Notes: generated by a model from the sequence alone, not told the origin. 64,000 nucleotides of DNA from Coptis chinensis (GCA_015680905.1 CM027381.1:62733501-62797500), one strand, 5' to 3'. Shown: positions 22,794 to 35,422, counted from the stretch's first letter. A program made the numbers and translations.

Positions 22794-24051
22794 ACATTCT
22801 TGCATATCCAGTATGCACCAAGAAAACAACACAAGTATCAGCGAACAGATACACTAGTGTATAAAAGGCATGTTACACACCTCATTACCGCCTCTAAGCT
22901 AGTGGGTGGGACTGTTGCCTGATGTCCCAAAGGCCCTTTCCAAGCGGTTGGAAGCCCTTCTTATGACAATACATCGACGATTCGACATTACTTGTAATAG
23001 GCAATGATATATAACTACTAAGCGGTCGGTAAAGATTTAGATTTTTTGAACCACTATGAACAAGAAGTAAAAATCTCAATGAAGAAATTAAATCGAGAGG
23101 GCATCTTACGTCAATGGCTATATCCTAGAATTAAGCACCATAGCCGTTGCTCATTTCCCGTGACTGACCGACTCACACAAATGGGGAAAAATGGCTTGTG
23201 AGAGCACACGAGATTTCACACAACAACAAGTTAATAATTATAATAAAATAGAAAAGGAAACACATGCATAGACGTCCAGAATTAAGTGCATTAAAAAATC
23301 CAGCCCCTAAATAACTAGGCACCAAAACTCACTGAAGAAGATTGAAACTAAAGTTTTCCTTTCCATTTCCTCTGAATTGATCAAAGATGTATGAAAAAGC
23401 TCTCCCGAGTAAAATGTGAGTTCATTGAGAGATTACCCCAGAGTCGAATGGAAGTGTTTCAACATATCAAAAGTTAAAAACAAAATGTGTTGTGAGAAGT
23501 GCAAACCGAGCTAACACCAAAATAATGTCCAAAGTCTACCCATTGCAAACATCATGCAAATTGTGGCTTTTAAGCGATCTGAAAACAAACTAATCAACAA
23601 GGGCCTACTAAAGTAGAATCAATATATTGTGATGTATCTCGAAAAAGATGAAAGAAGGCATTAGAAACTTGATATGGAAATCAAGGTAGGATAGGTTGAC
23701 TGAAATTCTACCGTATACAAGCTCACTATGTTCCCGATTTGCATTGGTTCTAAAAGTTACAAAAGATGTTCAAATATGCTACTCCTATCTTGGCCAATAC
23801 TGAGAGAGGGAGGGCAATGTTTTATTGCATTATCCAAATGCCGCAAAAATAATAATTTATTACCCCCTGTTTTTTTTTGGACAATTTAGTACCCGTTAAA
23901 GAATGATCACAAAAGGTAAAATAAGACCCAAATATTGCAATTATATGCATGCAAATGTCAAATTTAGTTCTTTACGTATTGATAGCATCTCTACTACTAT
24001 GGATATAGCACTAAGGACATAATCAAAATCAATATAGAAGCTGTTTCCATT
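22794..24051. other. inner CACTA interior, no gene seen
   Basis: AT-rich, with no convincing coding frame or motif. Confidence 0.4.
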
Positions 24052-24285
24052 ATAAGGAGAACGAGAATATGGTTGTTCTCCTTTTTAGGTTTTATAACTA
24101 GCTTTGGGACTGGTTATCCTGTGTGGGATAAGGCGTGTCTACTTTCTCCTACGTTAGATCGAAGTAATTCGGCTCTGGGGAGAATTTGGCCGTTTTCACA
24201 TGCCAATTGAGAATGGGCTAACTACTGTGATAGAGGCTGCAAAGGAAGCATAGGCGGAAAGGCGATGCAGCGGGCAAAGACAATT
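24052..24285 (+). repeat. second, smaller copy of the GC-richer block
   Basis: 24052-24136 repeats 22659-22745. 24236-24280 (GAGGCTGCAAAGGAAGC..GGCAAAGACAA) resembles 22122-22172. The two pieces lie in a different arrangement from the larger copy, so this is a rearranged fragment of the same source. Confidence 0.6.
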
Positions 24286-24509
24286 TCATTAAAATAAAAA
24301 TAAAAATGTCATACAATATCTAAGGAACTATGGCCTTTGGTTATCGGCGTCTTAAAGGTTCAGACACACCAAGCTTTCAAGGAATTATCAATGCCTTGAT
24401 GTGTACACCTAATTGTCAATCATATATCCCTAATTGTGTGAAAAAAGAAAAAAAAAAAAATACATCATTAACAGAAGATAAGATACCAATATTTCTTACT
24501 TGCTTAAAG

Positions 24510-26095
24510 TTCTCAAACTACGTACCATTGAGAACCTCCACTGAACTGTAGCATCCAAGCCTCCATCCTAGCTTGAACGGCCAAAACCTCTTCCAATTTA
24601 GTTCTTTGGGATACCATTTCAGCAGTGAGCTCGTCATTACGTTTTTCAGCTTCCTCAGCCCTCGTCCTTTGTAATTCCTCTTCATCACTGCTCCTTTGCA
24701 CTTCCTCCTCTAAGTGAATGGATCTCATCCTTCTAGCTGATGGTGGCATGACACCATGCCCAAGGCCTTTATAATATCCAGATCTTACACCCAATACTGT
24801 ACTAAAAATTTCATCCTCAGTCTTTGGCTCACCACCTTCTGCTTCAGACTCAACTTTAAGTTGTCGCATCCGATTCTGTAAGTTTAAACTAGGGATAAAT
24901 ATATGAAATTAAAGTTCAATGGTAAAAGCAAGTAAGAGTCATTTAACTTACATAATTTTCCTGAGCTACAGGACTAGTCCATCCCTTACTACTAAAGTGG
25001 GTTTGACGGTAGAATTCAATCTTTCCCACAGTTTGTTGGGTTTTAGAGTCACGCTGAAAAATATTTGAAAACACATAATTTATTTTAAATAATAGTACAC
25101 AACTCCAAAGCAACATAAATTATGTAAATAAAAAATATACCGATTCCTCGAAGAAATGTAGAAATGACTTTGAACCAGCACAATGGTTTGTTGAGAGCTT
25201 TTGCCGATTACTTGAATTCTGCTCGCTAATTTTCTGAAGTAAAATGAATATTGTATTACAAGTTGTATTTGAATAATATAATCATATAATCAGTGGCTCA
25301 TTGGACTTAACTTTGAACTAAGATGGGATAAATGTAAAGAGCTGCATTATTGCCTAATCTCAAGTCAAGAGGAAAACAAAGGGTCTCACCCTTAATAAAA
25401 AAAAAATAGAACAATCCTTTCCTTGGAACATAGCCGACTACCACTTCAACCTCAAAAATATAATTATATCCTCTTCTAGATTTCCTTAATTTCCTCAAAA
25501 CACATGAAACCAATCACAACAATAACCAGCCAACAATAACCATTTAAAGGAGACTAATAAGTAAACTATCATACCTTGAAATCTTCCGCCCGAAACCAAT
25601 CACAGCAAGCATCCCATTTATCTTGCATGCGCCACTATAAGGATTTCGTCGTGCCACTTGCATCATTTCCAAAAGCGTTTATAGTGCAAGTGAAGAAGAC
25701 ACCTATATCCTCTTAAAGCTCCCCCAATATCTTGTCCACAACGTACTTCACATGTGGAAGTTGCATATCCACATCAAACTTGTCCTACAAGAAATGCATT
25801 ACAAAGTTACAAGGAATCATTCTGATATGCCATGCAACTAGAATAAAAACTTTATTACCTTAATGCGATCACGTAATGGTCCTCTCACATCCTCTTCCAC
25901 TTTATCCCAATCACTTTGCTGTAAGAGGGTCCATGTTGTCGCGCTACTACTCCAATCTCCCTCACGAATTGAGTACTCCACCTTCCCACAGGTCTTGCAT
26001 GATCTTTGTGGATCTCTATCCTAGGTTTTTGACCAGTAGCAGCTTTGTAATCAATGAGTTTCTTATTCATAGCCTTGCCTCTTTTTTTTCTTAGT
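24510..26095 (-). pseudogene. TNPA / Ptta-type En/Spm protein, multi-exon, probably broken
   Basis: This is the second protein of CACTA elements (plant transposase Ptta/En/Spm family), thought to bind subterminal repeats. Minus-strand segments in order: GRWSTQFVREIGVVARQHGP (near 25980-25920), DKFDVDMQLPHVKYVVDKIL (near 25790-25730), KISEQNSSNRQKLSTNHCAG then SKSFLHFFEES (near 25238-25145), TQQTVGKIEFYRQTHF then GWTSPVAQENY (near 25050-24960), and finally EIFSTVLGVRSGYYKGLGHG (near 24815-24755). The last is the family's signature, followed by a charged coiled coil (EEEVQRSSDEEELQRTRAEE) ending near 24513. Splice-like junctions separate the segments. I did not confirm every junction, and a stop in the second segment after KILGEL suggests it is inactive. 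Confidence 0.75.
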
Positions 26096-26884
26096 TGGAG
26101 CTGTTAACAAAACATTCATAAAAAAAGAAAAAAAAAAGATGCCTAGTCTTTTATTATTGAACTATCCAATGCATTAAACAAATCAAAATATAATCTTATT
26201 ACCAATACTTGATGTGTTCACTTAAGCTAACCCGGCCCGACATTGGTTATGCCCTCACTCGTTGAGTTACACCTGGCGTCATAGCTATACACGCAAAACT
26301 TAAATTTGATAAAAAACAATTGATATCAAATGGCACATAATCTAAATACAATAATAAAGCACATTAAAAGTCATATATAAAAAAATTAATATAGCATTAA
26401 AATGGAGAGTTTCAATTCTTAATATATAAGCATGTACCTGACTTAGCACGAAATAGATCCAACAACAAAACTATCACTTAATGTAATGCAATCCAAACAA
26501 CCTGTCCTAGCTAGAATATGCTTTAGCTAGATATAGATATAGATTACCAACATAAAAAATGGATAATGAAGTTTTTCATTAACATTCAGTCAATGTCTGT
26601 ATCATCATCACTGGATACGACATGCTCATCTTCAGAACAATACTCCATTAATGTGTCATCTATTTCATCATCTTCCTCGTCAATAATGAAATTGTTATCG
26701 GTTTGATGACTTTCCATAGCGCCCGCGACCACATTAGCATCAACCGTTTGGGTCCAAATCCTCCCTATCTAGGCGTATGGGTGTGAATGGTGCATTTTGA
26801 ACCTCGATCTTTGCTTGCTTCATGAGTTTGATCAAGTTGGACATTGTCGATATTCACCCCAACCTGCTCTTCCCTGTTGATATG

Positions 26885-29800
26885 CTACATCACTACCTTC
26901 TTCTTCTTTCTCGGAACATCAAACACGTTTCGAGGCTTTGTCTTTTGCACAACTTTCCAACCAACACCTAATTTGGTATCATCGACGTAAAAGACTTGAC
27001 ATGCTTGCGTGGCTAAGACAAACTGGTCTTCTTTATACCACATCTTGGAGCCATTAATACTAGTAAAGTGACCATCCGTTTGAATCCCCGTCATTTTATT
27101 ACCAACATCATACCAATCACATTTGAAAAGATAAACTCGATTCCCAGATAGATAACTAACCTCAAAAACATCAGTTAACACACCGTAAAAGTCAATCTCT
27201 TCTCCTTGGTGTTCCCCTTTTACTTCAACACCACTATTTTGGGTTCGAAGATTTTTTTTTCGATCCTTGGTGTGAAACCTAATCCCATTAACAATGCATC
27301 CGCTATACTGTTTCACACATTTATCAGGCCCACATGCCAATGAATATAATTCATCCGTAAGCCGGATGGAGTTCTCACCAATGCAATACTTGCATCTATT
27401 CATAAAATTAGTACACCAAATTAGGAAAACATAATTAGCATATTATCCAAGTTCATAACCATTGTATAAAAAAGTAGCAATACGAGCTCTTACACGTTTT
27501 TGAAACCAACTAGGAAACAACACTTCTTGTTTCTCATGTAAGTTGTGTGAACTTTGCATTTCAAGCTCTGTCATGTGTTGACTGCATGCATATCAAATAT
27601 ATATATAAACTTAATAACTCAGAGTAGTTGATGATGATAAAAAAAGACTCGGTAAGCTAAATGCAATAAAACTTACTCTAAATGTGTTGAAATTTCTTCA
27701 GAATTATTCAACACATAGTAATGAGCCTTGGCATAGTCTTTTGGATCAAGAATGGAACTTGTATAGGCTCCCAAAGGCCGAACATTCTGTGTGAAAACAG
27801 GAAATCCAACTTGTTGATTCTCATTACCACCATCATAGTTTCGTTCTTCACGATTGAACCGAGTTTCAACTCCTTGAAGATACATGGAGCAAAATGTGAG
27901 ACATTCGGTGTCTACATACAATTCAGCAATTGAACCTTCGGGGCGAGCTTTATTTCTAACATATTGTTTTAGCGTGTGTAGATACCTGTTTACATATAAC
28001 ACACACATGTAATATATATATATATAGTAAATAAAAACTTGAACATGCTAATTTCAAATTAAATAAATTACAAACCGTAAACCTCACCTTTCAATAGGAT
28101 ACATCCACCTATCTTTGCCTTGGTCCTCCAAGTATCGCCTCCATTGGCAAGTGGATAGCCAAATGGACCATTACATCAAAGAATGCAGGAGGAAATATTT
28201 GTTCGAGCTTACAAAGTATCACCGCAATGTCCTTTTCCATTTTCTCTAATACTTCCAATTTTAAAGTCTTGCAACATAACTCTTTAAAAAACATTCCCAA
28301 CTCAACCAATGCAATGGCTACATCATTGGGCACAAAACCACGTATTGCAATTAGGAGAAGTTGTTGCAAGAGCACATGGCCAGATCATGACTTTTCATTC
28401 CTGTTATCTTACCATCTTTAGCATTTGCACATCTAGAAATGTTAGATGCATAGCCATCGGGGAAACTTCACCGACTTCAACCACTTTCATGCAAAAGATT
28501 TTTTTCTCCTCAAGATGACAATGTGTAGCATGCTTGGCGGCATTACAAACTTATCACCTCTTGGGATTAGATGCAACTCTTTTCTTATACCCAATGCGGC
28601 CAAATCTAATCGAGCTTTTTACTGAATTTTTTGTTTTGCTATCTATATCTAACAATGTCCCCACTACATTGTCACAGATGTTCTTCTCAACATGCAAAAC
28701 ATCCAAGTTGTGTCGTAGCTTAAGAGTCTCCCAATCGGTAACTCAAAAAATATGCTTTTCTTTGTCCAATTCAACTCCATCTCGATGCGGCTTTCTCTTC
28801 TTGTTAGGTAGGCTTTCCGAATTTCTGAAGAGGTTCTACATAGTTCACCTGTGATAACAATTCATCCCTAGACAACTCTGTAGGTGGCAACCTGCTCTCC
28901 CTATTTCCATCAAATAAGTGTTTGCCACGAGTTCTCCAAGGATGCCTTGGCTGTAGAAAACGACGATTGGCCATATAACACAACTTTCGCCATTCTTTAA
29001 ATACATGGAAACTGTATCCTTGTTACAATTAGGGCAAGCCAGTTTCCCTTTTCGTGCTCCAACCCGGATAAATTACTTAGTCTTTGGAAAATCATTTATA
29101 GTCCATAACACTGCAGCATGCAACCGAAATGTTTCCTTTGCTACTGCATCATACGTCTCCACCCCATCATTCCATAACTCTTTTAGTTCATCAATCAAAG
29201 GTCGTAAATAGACATCGATATCATTCCCAGGCGATGTAGGCCCTGGGATCAGTAGGCACATGAAGGTGAATGGTTCTTTCATACACTTCCATGGTGGTAA
29301 ATTATACGACATAACCAGTACCGGCCACATACTATATTGGCTGCTCATATTCCCAAACGGGTTAAATCCATCGCTTGCGAGACCAAGGCGAACATTACGA
29401 GGATCATTGGCAAACCACTCATGTTCCTTGTCAAAATCACCCCAAGCTTTAGAATCTGCTGGGTGTCTAAGTACGTTCTCCTCATGCTCAAGTTTTTCTT
29501 TATGCCATCTCATATTTGCAGCATTAACCCTCGACATGAATAGCCTCTTGAGCCTTGGTTTCAGTGGAAAGTAACGCAACACCTTCTGTGGTATTTTTTT
29601 AGTCTTGCCTTCAAGACTTGATACCTCGCTCATTACATTACGGACAATTTTGAAGATTTTCATTTTTCTTTCCAAAACAACACACAATCATACTTGCATG
29701 CATGGATTGAGATATAACCAAGTCCCAAGTTACGCATTAATGCCTTCGCCTCGTAATGGGACTTTGGGAGTATCTCACCTTCAGGCAATATTGCTTTAAT

Positions 29801-30327
29801 CAACTAGAGAATCATAGTGAATGATTTGTTACTCCAGTGATTGATTATCTTCAAATGAAGCGACTTCCGCGACACAATCTAACTTTGAAGATTTACACCT
29901 GGATACAAAGGTTGACGTGCTTCACTCAAAAGTTCATCAAATGGATCTATATTACCTCCTGATTCCCTATGTTCCACATTAGGCACCAGATTATCAATGT
30001 GTATTGGAGCCTGCAAATCTTCAAACATGTCATCCAGTCCATCAAACTGTACCCCTTCACCAACATCATCGTCATCATCGTCACTTTGTTCCTCATAGTC
30101 TTCTCCATGAAAAACCCAACGGGTGTAATTCTTGTCCATGCCGTAAAGGTCTAGATCGTCTTTTACCTCGTCGATGTGCTTATAATTCCTATTTTTGCAT
30201 TGTTTGCATGGACATCTAGTCCTGCCCGTTCTGTCTGTATGACCACGAGCAATCTCACAAAATCTATAATTCCTTTTTTATAGTCAGGCCTAAACCTATT
30301 CGGCCATTGCATCCAACTCTTATCCAT
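26885..30327 (-). pseudogene. TNP2-type CACTA transposase, broken
   Basis: This would catalyse excision and insertion of the element. Domains in order on the minus strand: a transposase-associated N-terminal zinc domain (MDKSWMQWPNRFRPDYKKG from 30327, then RCPCKQCKNRNY); an acidic linker (30085-30050, run of Asp); and the TNP2 core (WHKEKLEHEENVLRHPADSK, LGLASDGFNPFGNMSSQYSM, VMSYNLPPWKCMKEPF, LLWTINDFP-like end at 29073). The conserved HNLDVLHVEKNICDNVVGTL has its catalytic-type Asp codon at 28701-28703. A DUF4218 domain (28375-27673) and a DUF4216 domain (27403-26885, with YLFKCDWYDVGN and FVLATQACQVFYVDD) follow. A frameshift after the first 20 codons and several stops at 28400-29060 inactivate it. 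Confidence 0.85.
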
Positions 30328-30679
30328 TTCTAGTAATCAAAGAAGAAAACATGAATCAAGTATGTTGCACCTTTAATAAATATGGCAAAGGAAACATATC
30401 TCACCAAAGGAAAAAAAAAATACGTGTACACGTCACATGGTAGAACAAAACAACACTACTAGATTAAAATGAGGAAAAATATCGCAGATCACTTCGATCT
30501 ATTATCATACTTAAGCTGGTATGAATAATTGAAACTATCAGATAAGGACAATTTGACTTGCTACAATCCACAATATAAACTTATATTTGACTTGTTGCAT
30601 CCAAATTTAATCATAAAAGGTAAGAAATGTATATATCTTATTTATATAGTAACTCTTCATGACTACTTCTCAAGCTAAT

Positions 30680-30742
30680 CCCTAATTCCTTTTTTAATAC
30701 TGGCCAAAACCTATTTGGCAATTGCATCCTACTCTTATCCAT
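30680..30742 (-). repeat. partial duplicate of the TNP2 start codon region
   Basis: The minus strand starts ATGGATAAGAGTAGGATGCA and reads MDKSRMQLPNRFWPVLKKEL, a diverged copy of the first 20 codons of TNP2 at 30264-30327. The similarity ends near 30680. It lies about 350 bp upstream of the real start. Confidence 0.75.
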
Positions 30743-32990
30743 TTCCGTGTTCCCTACTACGAGATAATAATTGTACATCACAAAATAAGAAAACCCAAAC
30801 ATTTAAACTAACCAAGGACAGTCCATTAACAATCCAACTTCCTACACCACTATTGATAGAAATTAATTTAGGCATGCATATAAGAATAAGAATATACGAA
30901 CAATTACCAGAAACAATGTGTAATTTAACTTCACAAAGTGGTCTTGTATTCAAGATTGCATTCAATCAAACTTCTACTGTCCTTAAAATGCATACACATG
31001 ATAGAAAGATTGAAAAGCAACCAAAATCGAGAGAAAAGGGCCAAAGAATTATCACCGTGAACTTCGGTTCTAATACATAAGTCATCTTAGCAAGCATGCA
31101 CACACGTTACGGAAACCAGCAAGCACATAATTCACCCATAAGCTCATTGTATATAACTATGGCAGTTCTGAAAACCAGTTTTTTCCAATAGTTATGGCGG
31201 TTTATTAGATTTACAACTTTTTCAATCAAAATAGAAATAGTGAAATTAAATACACTACAAGATGAGGAAATCTCATTGTATATAACTAAACCAAGTGCCT
31301 AATAAGAGTCTGTTATGGTGGAGATGCAAGTGCAAGTGCAAAAGGGGATTTAGTGACGTCATGTTCAAATTTCACTCCTTAGGTTCTTATACGAACAAAA
31401 CTGAGAGGACAGATGATCCTACAAGCAGCAAATGCTTGTAGCTGATGATCCCATCAGCTCAAAAGAAAAAAAAAAAATCCATCAAGTTAATATGATACAG
31501 AATAACAGAATTACAAATACTAAAAAATGCTAGCAAGATGATTCGGTTACATGGTATGTGACAGTGAAAACCAACGAACAATTTTCTACACCAATAACTT
31601 GGCATACTTGAAGTAAAATAAATTTAACGAATATAAAGTAAGGAGAATCAAACAAAGAATTCAATAATGAAAAACCAAACACCCAACGAAATAATCATAC
31701 AACAAAACAATGACAAAAAATCAATCATACTCATAAATTAACGAAAATATTACAAAGAAATTTATTAGAACCTGAAACACTGCGGGAATTGTGTATAGAA
31801 ACAGTGGAGAGAACCTCAATTCCTGTAGATAAACACTAACAAAAAGGTAAATAAATTACGACTAGGGGATAAGAGAGAATGGAATATATCTGAAGTCAAG
31901 GATCTTGCTAATCATGGAAGGATGTATGCTAGTATATGTTAAAGAACTCCCAATCAAATAGTCCAATTCAATTGATGAATTGACTTAGAAAATTGGGATT
32001 CCCACGGTTCTGGTTTGTTTGGTCAAATCTATTTCCATAGGATGAATTCTACTACTTTAGTAGCTTAGTACGATAATTTGATATCCTGTTCTGTAAGTCT
32101 TGTTTGGTTTCCTGGCTGGTCTTGTTTTAGAGCATATGTCAATGTTCTGAAACACAAAAGGATGTTTCCTGGGTTATCTCTATCCGAGTGGCCTAATTTC
32201 GTTACTATTAGTTTTACTCAATGTTGCACGGACGCGGACGCAGTTTGGACGTAGAAATTAAATAATATTAATATATATATTTTAATAACAAAACAGTATA
32301 AACTAATTCATTTATGTATAATAAATTCATGAGTATTAGAAATAAACATCGATGAGCTCAAGATTAACTCATTCTCGAAGATTAACTCTGCTCTGTTCTT
32401 TAACTCATTCTCGATATAACTCAAGTTTCGCACACCCAGACATCACTTCTCAATGTCTCTGACTCTATTCACAACACTCATCACCTCCTTTCCTTCATTC
32501 CAACAGCCCATGAACAAAAAAAAGAAAAACAGACCATTCCTTCAACTTCTTCACTTTCAGACTCTTCTACAAGTTCTTTCACTCTATCACTACATTCTAG
32601 AGACACCCTTCACAAATCTTCACATAAAGACTACAAAAGATTCACAAATCTGTTTTCTGAATTTCTAGTTCTTTAGAAGTAGCGATTCTAGTATACTACA
32701 TTACCAAAGATTCGAGTTTGAAGTAACAACCAAAGCTTCAAACTTTAATTCCAAAAAATACAAAACCAAAAATCAGAACTTGAAGTATATAATTTCTAAA
32801 TTTAAATGACGTACCTGTCGAGAATTAGTAACCAAAGAAATGGCTTTTAGCAATTTGAAGAAACAATTTATGTGGTACACTCGGCCTCTGTCGATGAAGA
32901 ATGGTTTTTTTGTTTTGCTTTTATCCTTTTTTTTATGAGTAGCGCGGTAGTTTCTTTTATCGGGTAGGGTTTATTTTGGTTTCCCAAATT
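30743..32990. other. inner CACTA upstream region, no gene seen
   Basis: AT-rich promoter side of TNP2. 32350-32430 has three short repeats of TTAACTCATTCTCGA and variants. No protein motif recognised in the plus frame at 30715-31080. Confidence 0.4.
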
Positions 32991-33403
32991 GTTAGCGAGG
33001 TGACCGCCAAAATAATTCCTACCTAAAATCATCCCACCCAATACTGTTACGACACCAATGGCGCTGCCAATTACAATCGTGTAGAAAAATAGAAATTGGA
33101 TGAAAAAAGGAAATTGTAATATTAAATTTATTAAAGACGCCAAGGGCGTTGCCAAAGGTAAAATACTTTTTTGCGACCACTGCGCCGTAGCTAGTACTCA
33201 ATTTTTTCATTAAAAATGAAATTTCAGTTAAACAAAAAATTTAAACAAATGCTTTTGCAACGCCAGCTAGCGTCACACTAGTTATATCCCCATCAGGTGG
33301 TACTAATAAGACGGAAATGTTTGAGCATCGCCATTAGGCGTTGCAAATGCTATGCTTTACCAACAAAAAGTAGGCGTTGCAACAGATCCCTTCTGTTGTA
33401 GTG
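32991..33403. repeat. right subterminal repeat array of the inner CACTA
   Basis: Copies of GACGCC, GGCGTTGC, TTGCAACGCC and TAGGCGTTGCAA, matching the left array, running to the terminal inverted repeat at 33403. Confidence 0.8.
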
Positions 33404-33842
33404 TAAATAATATCTAAATATATACACCTATTCACTTGTGTTGACATTTTTACTAACAAACGCCAGTTCTAGTGTTAGCAAGGCCAGGTTGAAATCATCT
33501 GGTGGAACAAATCTACAGAGGATAGAACGTGGTAATAAAAGACAATGTGGTGGAAGGTGTCAGTTAGGTTGTAGAATCTTAGCTCCTACTAGGTAAACCT
33601 AGCCATTTGGATCATACTATTTTTTTATTTGGATCTGAATTATCTTTTACTGATTAAGGATTAAAAAATATATATATCCCCCATTCCCCAATATACTACA
33701 ATAAAAACGTAAAGAAATTACCCACAGAACACAACAAAGTAGTTCATGGTTTCAAAATTCCATTATCTGCTTAAAAGAAAGAAAGAAAAATAATAATAGA
33801 AAAACGAAATGAAACACACTTAAAATATATCAAGGTAGTCAC
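33404..33842. other. outer CACTA interior between the nested element and the VPS13 fragment
   Basis: Begins with the TAA target duplication. On the minus strand it is downstream of the VPS13 donor site, so it probably contains the following intron. No coding motif. Confidence 0.45.
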
Positions 33843-34342
33843 CTGCTATTGGTACCTCCATTGTAGCCAGTTGAATATGAAACAAAGACCCTTTCCAAGT
33901 ATATGTATGAGAGCTCTCTTGGTCTGAGGTTGATCACAGAAATACCAACAACTCCTAATTCGATAATAAACTCCTCAAGGTGCGGTATCATTCTCAAGAT
34001 CTTGCTTGGCATACATGAAGTGCTTCTGATATCTTGGTAAACTTCCTTCCAGAGAACCTGATTGTGATGGTACATCTTCAGCGAACCTAGCAATTATTAA
34101 GTCCCTAATTTCTACAACATGAAACTTTACTTCTAGTGCACTTTCCTCTGAAGAAGATTTCTCCATCCTCGTTAAGTTAAATTGGTGAACAACAGTAATG
34201 CTTCCACTTTGAACTTTTGTATCAATCATTTTTTTGCCATAAGGATCCTCCCACGAGAAATTTGTGGTAGAAAGAGACTTCAACTGGATCCAGGCATCAT
34301 CAACTAATGCTGATTCTTTTGTTAACTGTTCTATTCTCAAAT
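33843..34342 (-). pseudogene. captured VPS13-like gene, second exon region
   Basis: After an acceptor (TTGACAG) it reads RFENRTVNKRISI, then after a frameshift DDAWIQLKSLSTTNFSWEDP and EVKFHVVEIRDLIIARFAED. Near its end come ELGVVGISVINLRPRELSYI and VFVSYSTGYNGG, with a donor GTGACT after 33843. These are hallmarks of the SHR-BD/VAB region and the block after it in plant VPS13 proteins. VPS13 proteins are bridge-like lipid transfer proteins at membrane contact sites. At least two frameshifts (near 34300 and near 34020) break it. It joins exon 34861-35042 across a normal intron. Confidence 0.8.
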
Positions 34343-34860
34343 CTGTCAAACCAAACTCCAAATGGTCAGCTGTCATATAGATAAAATTATTCAAAAAAAG
34401 TGAAACATACAAACATTCTTTGATTTGTATGTAAATATGCACCCAAACCAGGAAAAAAAACAATCAATTATGAGCACATGATGAAGATATTTTGAAACCA
34501 TGTAAGAACCTATTGGCTGAAAGGGCACTTTCATAACTTAATTGGCACCATCCAATTTGAGTTAATCAGGCATACAATCAGTTATGTCCATTTTCTGCAT
34601 CGTTTCTTGTGGTGGACAACATTCTTCATAAATACATTAGGAGCATAGACTCTGTGTTTTGTATAGTAAGATTTATTGATGCCATAGAAATGCATACAAT
34701 AATATAGACCAAAGCCATAGACCCTTACCCCACTAGCAAGAAACTAAAGAAGGCTATGCATAGAAATTGTATAGGGACAGGTATAGGCGGTGGAATTTAA
34801 CACCAGTACAGACCTCACCTTATGCTAAATAATATTAGTACTTATATAATAAGGACATAC

Positions 34861-35042
34861 CTGACAGGACCATCTTCAGACCTTAAACGAAATATAACTA
34901 GAAATCTTGATCCCTCCTCGTAGCCTCGGATCTCCATTTTTAGGAATCTCCTAGCTCCATTCTGCTTCCTCAAAACCACAAAAAAGGTATCCTCTTTCAT
35001 AATTTCAAAAGGAATACACCATTCTGTATCACCCAATCGGAC
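34861..35042 (-). pseudogene. captured VPS13-like gene, first exon region
   Basis: Reads VRLGDTEWCIPFEIMKEDTF, RRFLKMEIRGYEEGSRFLVI and FRLRSEDGPVR without a stop, between an acceptor TGTGTGTAG and a donor GTATGT. This is the segment preceding the IENRT motif in the SHR-BD domain of plant VPS13, and the next exon begins with exactly that motif. It therefore represents a short genomic piece of a very long gene (VPS13 proteins exceed 3,000 residues). Confidence 0.8.
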
Positions 35043-35259
35043 CTACACACATCGATCACACATTTAAAAATATTTATGTGTAATTTCAATAGGTTCATTG
35101 TTGCTCTCATGACATACTTTCGAGACATGAGAAATTAGGAACGTAAATCACAGTTTCTTTCTCAGACAAGTAGCAAGTAATAAAAAATTTCCGCTAAGCA
35201 ACACGCACGCACATAATTGAACCACATTACCACAATGACGTGAAGATGAGAATGCTTAC

Positions 35260-35422
35260 CATTTTATTAAGATCCTCGGGGCTTGGTAAAAACATTGCTT
35301 GGAAAAGCATCTTTGTAGAAATTGGGCCGGTCACCCAAGATTACTTTGCCACCATACTTCATTGCTTCTTCAAATGCCACATGAAACTCAGAACCAAGAA
35401 AAACCTCGAGGTTATTAGCAAC
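35260..35422 (-). pseudogene. captured TraB-domain protein exon, internally deleted
   Basis: After an acceptor (TTTTAG) it reads NLEVFLGSEFHVAFEEAMKY then GGKVILGDRP, and in a shifted frame LFQAMFLPSPEDLNKM before a donor GTAAGC. Both parts match the TraB/PrgY family of plants (LEV.PGSEF..A.EEA..YG.KV.LGDRP and LLFQ..F.P.PEDLNKM). The stretch between them in the family is missing, giving a deletion with a frameshift. Plant TraB proteins are membrane-associated; some act in organelle dynamics. Confidence 0.75.

Larger units (their letters stand above)
18346..33403 (-). mobile_element. inner CACTA transposon, 15,058 bp, nested in the outer element
   Basis: Left end CACTACAACAGA at 18346 and right end TCTGTTGTAGTG at 33403 form perfect 12 bp terminal inverted repeats. 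Three-base target duplications TAA flank it (18343-18345 and 33404-33406), the size expected for CACTA elements. Subterminal arrays of GCAACGCC/GGCGTTGC lie at both ends. It encodes decayed TNP2 and TNPA-like proteins on the minus strand and contains organelle-like DNA at about 19.8-22.7 kb. The element is structurally complete but its genes are broken. Confidence 0.92.

Noticed and set aside
24513-24869. Stand-alone host gene with a coiled coil
   Set aside because: EIFSTVLGVRSGYYKGLGHG is the Ptta/En/Spm signature and the frame lies inside the CACTA element, so it is the last exon of the transposon protein.
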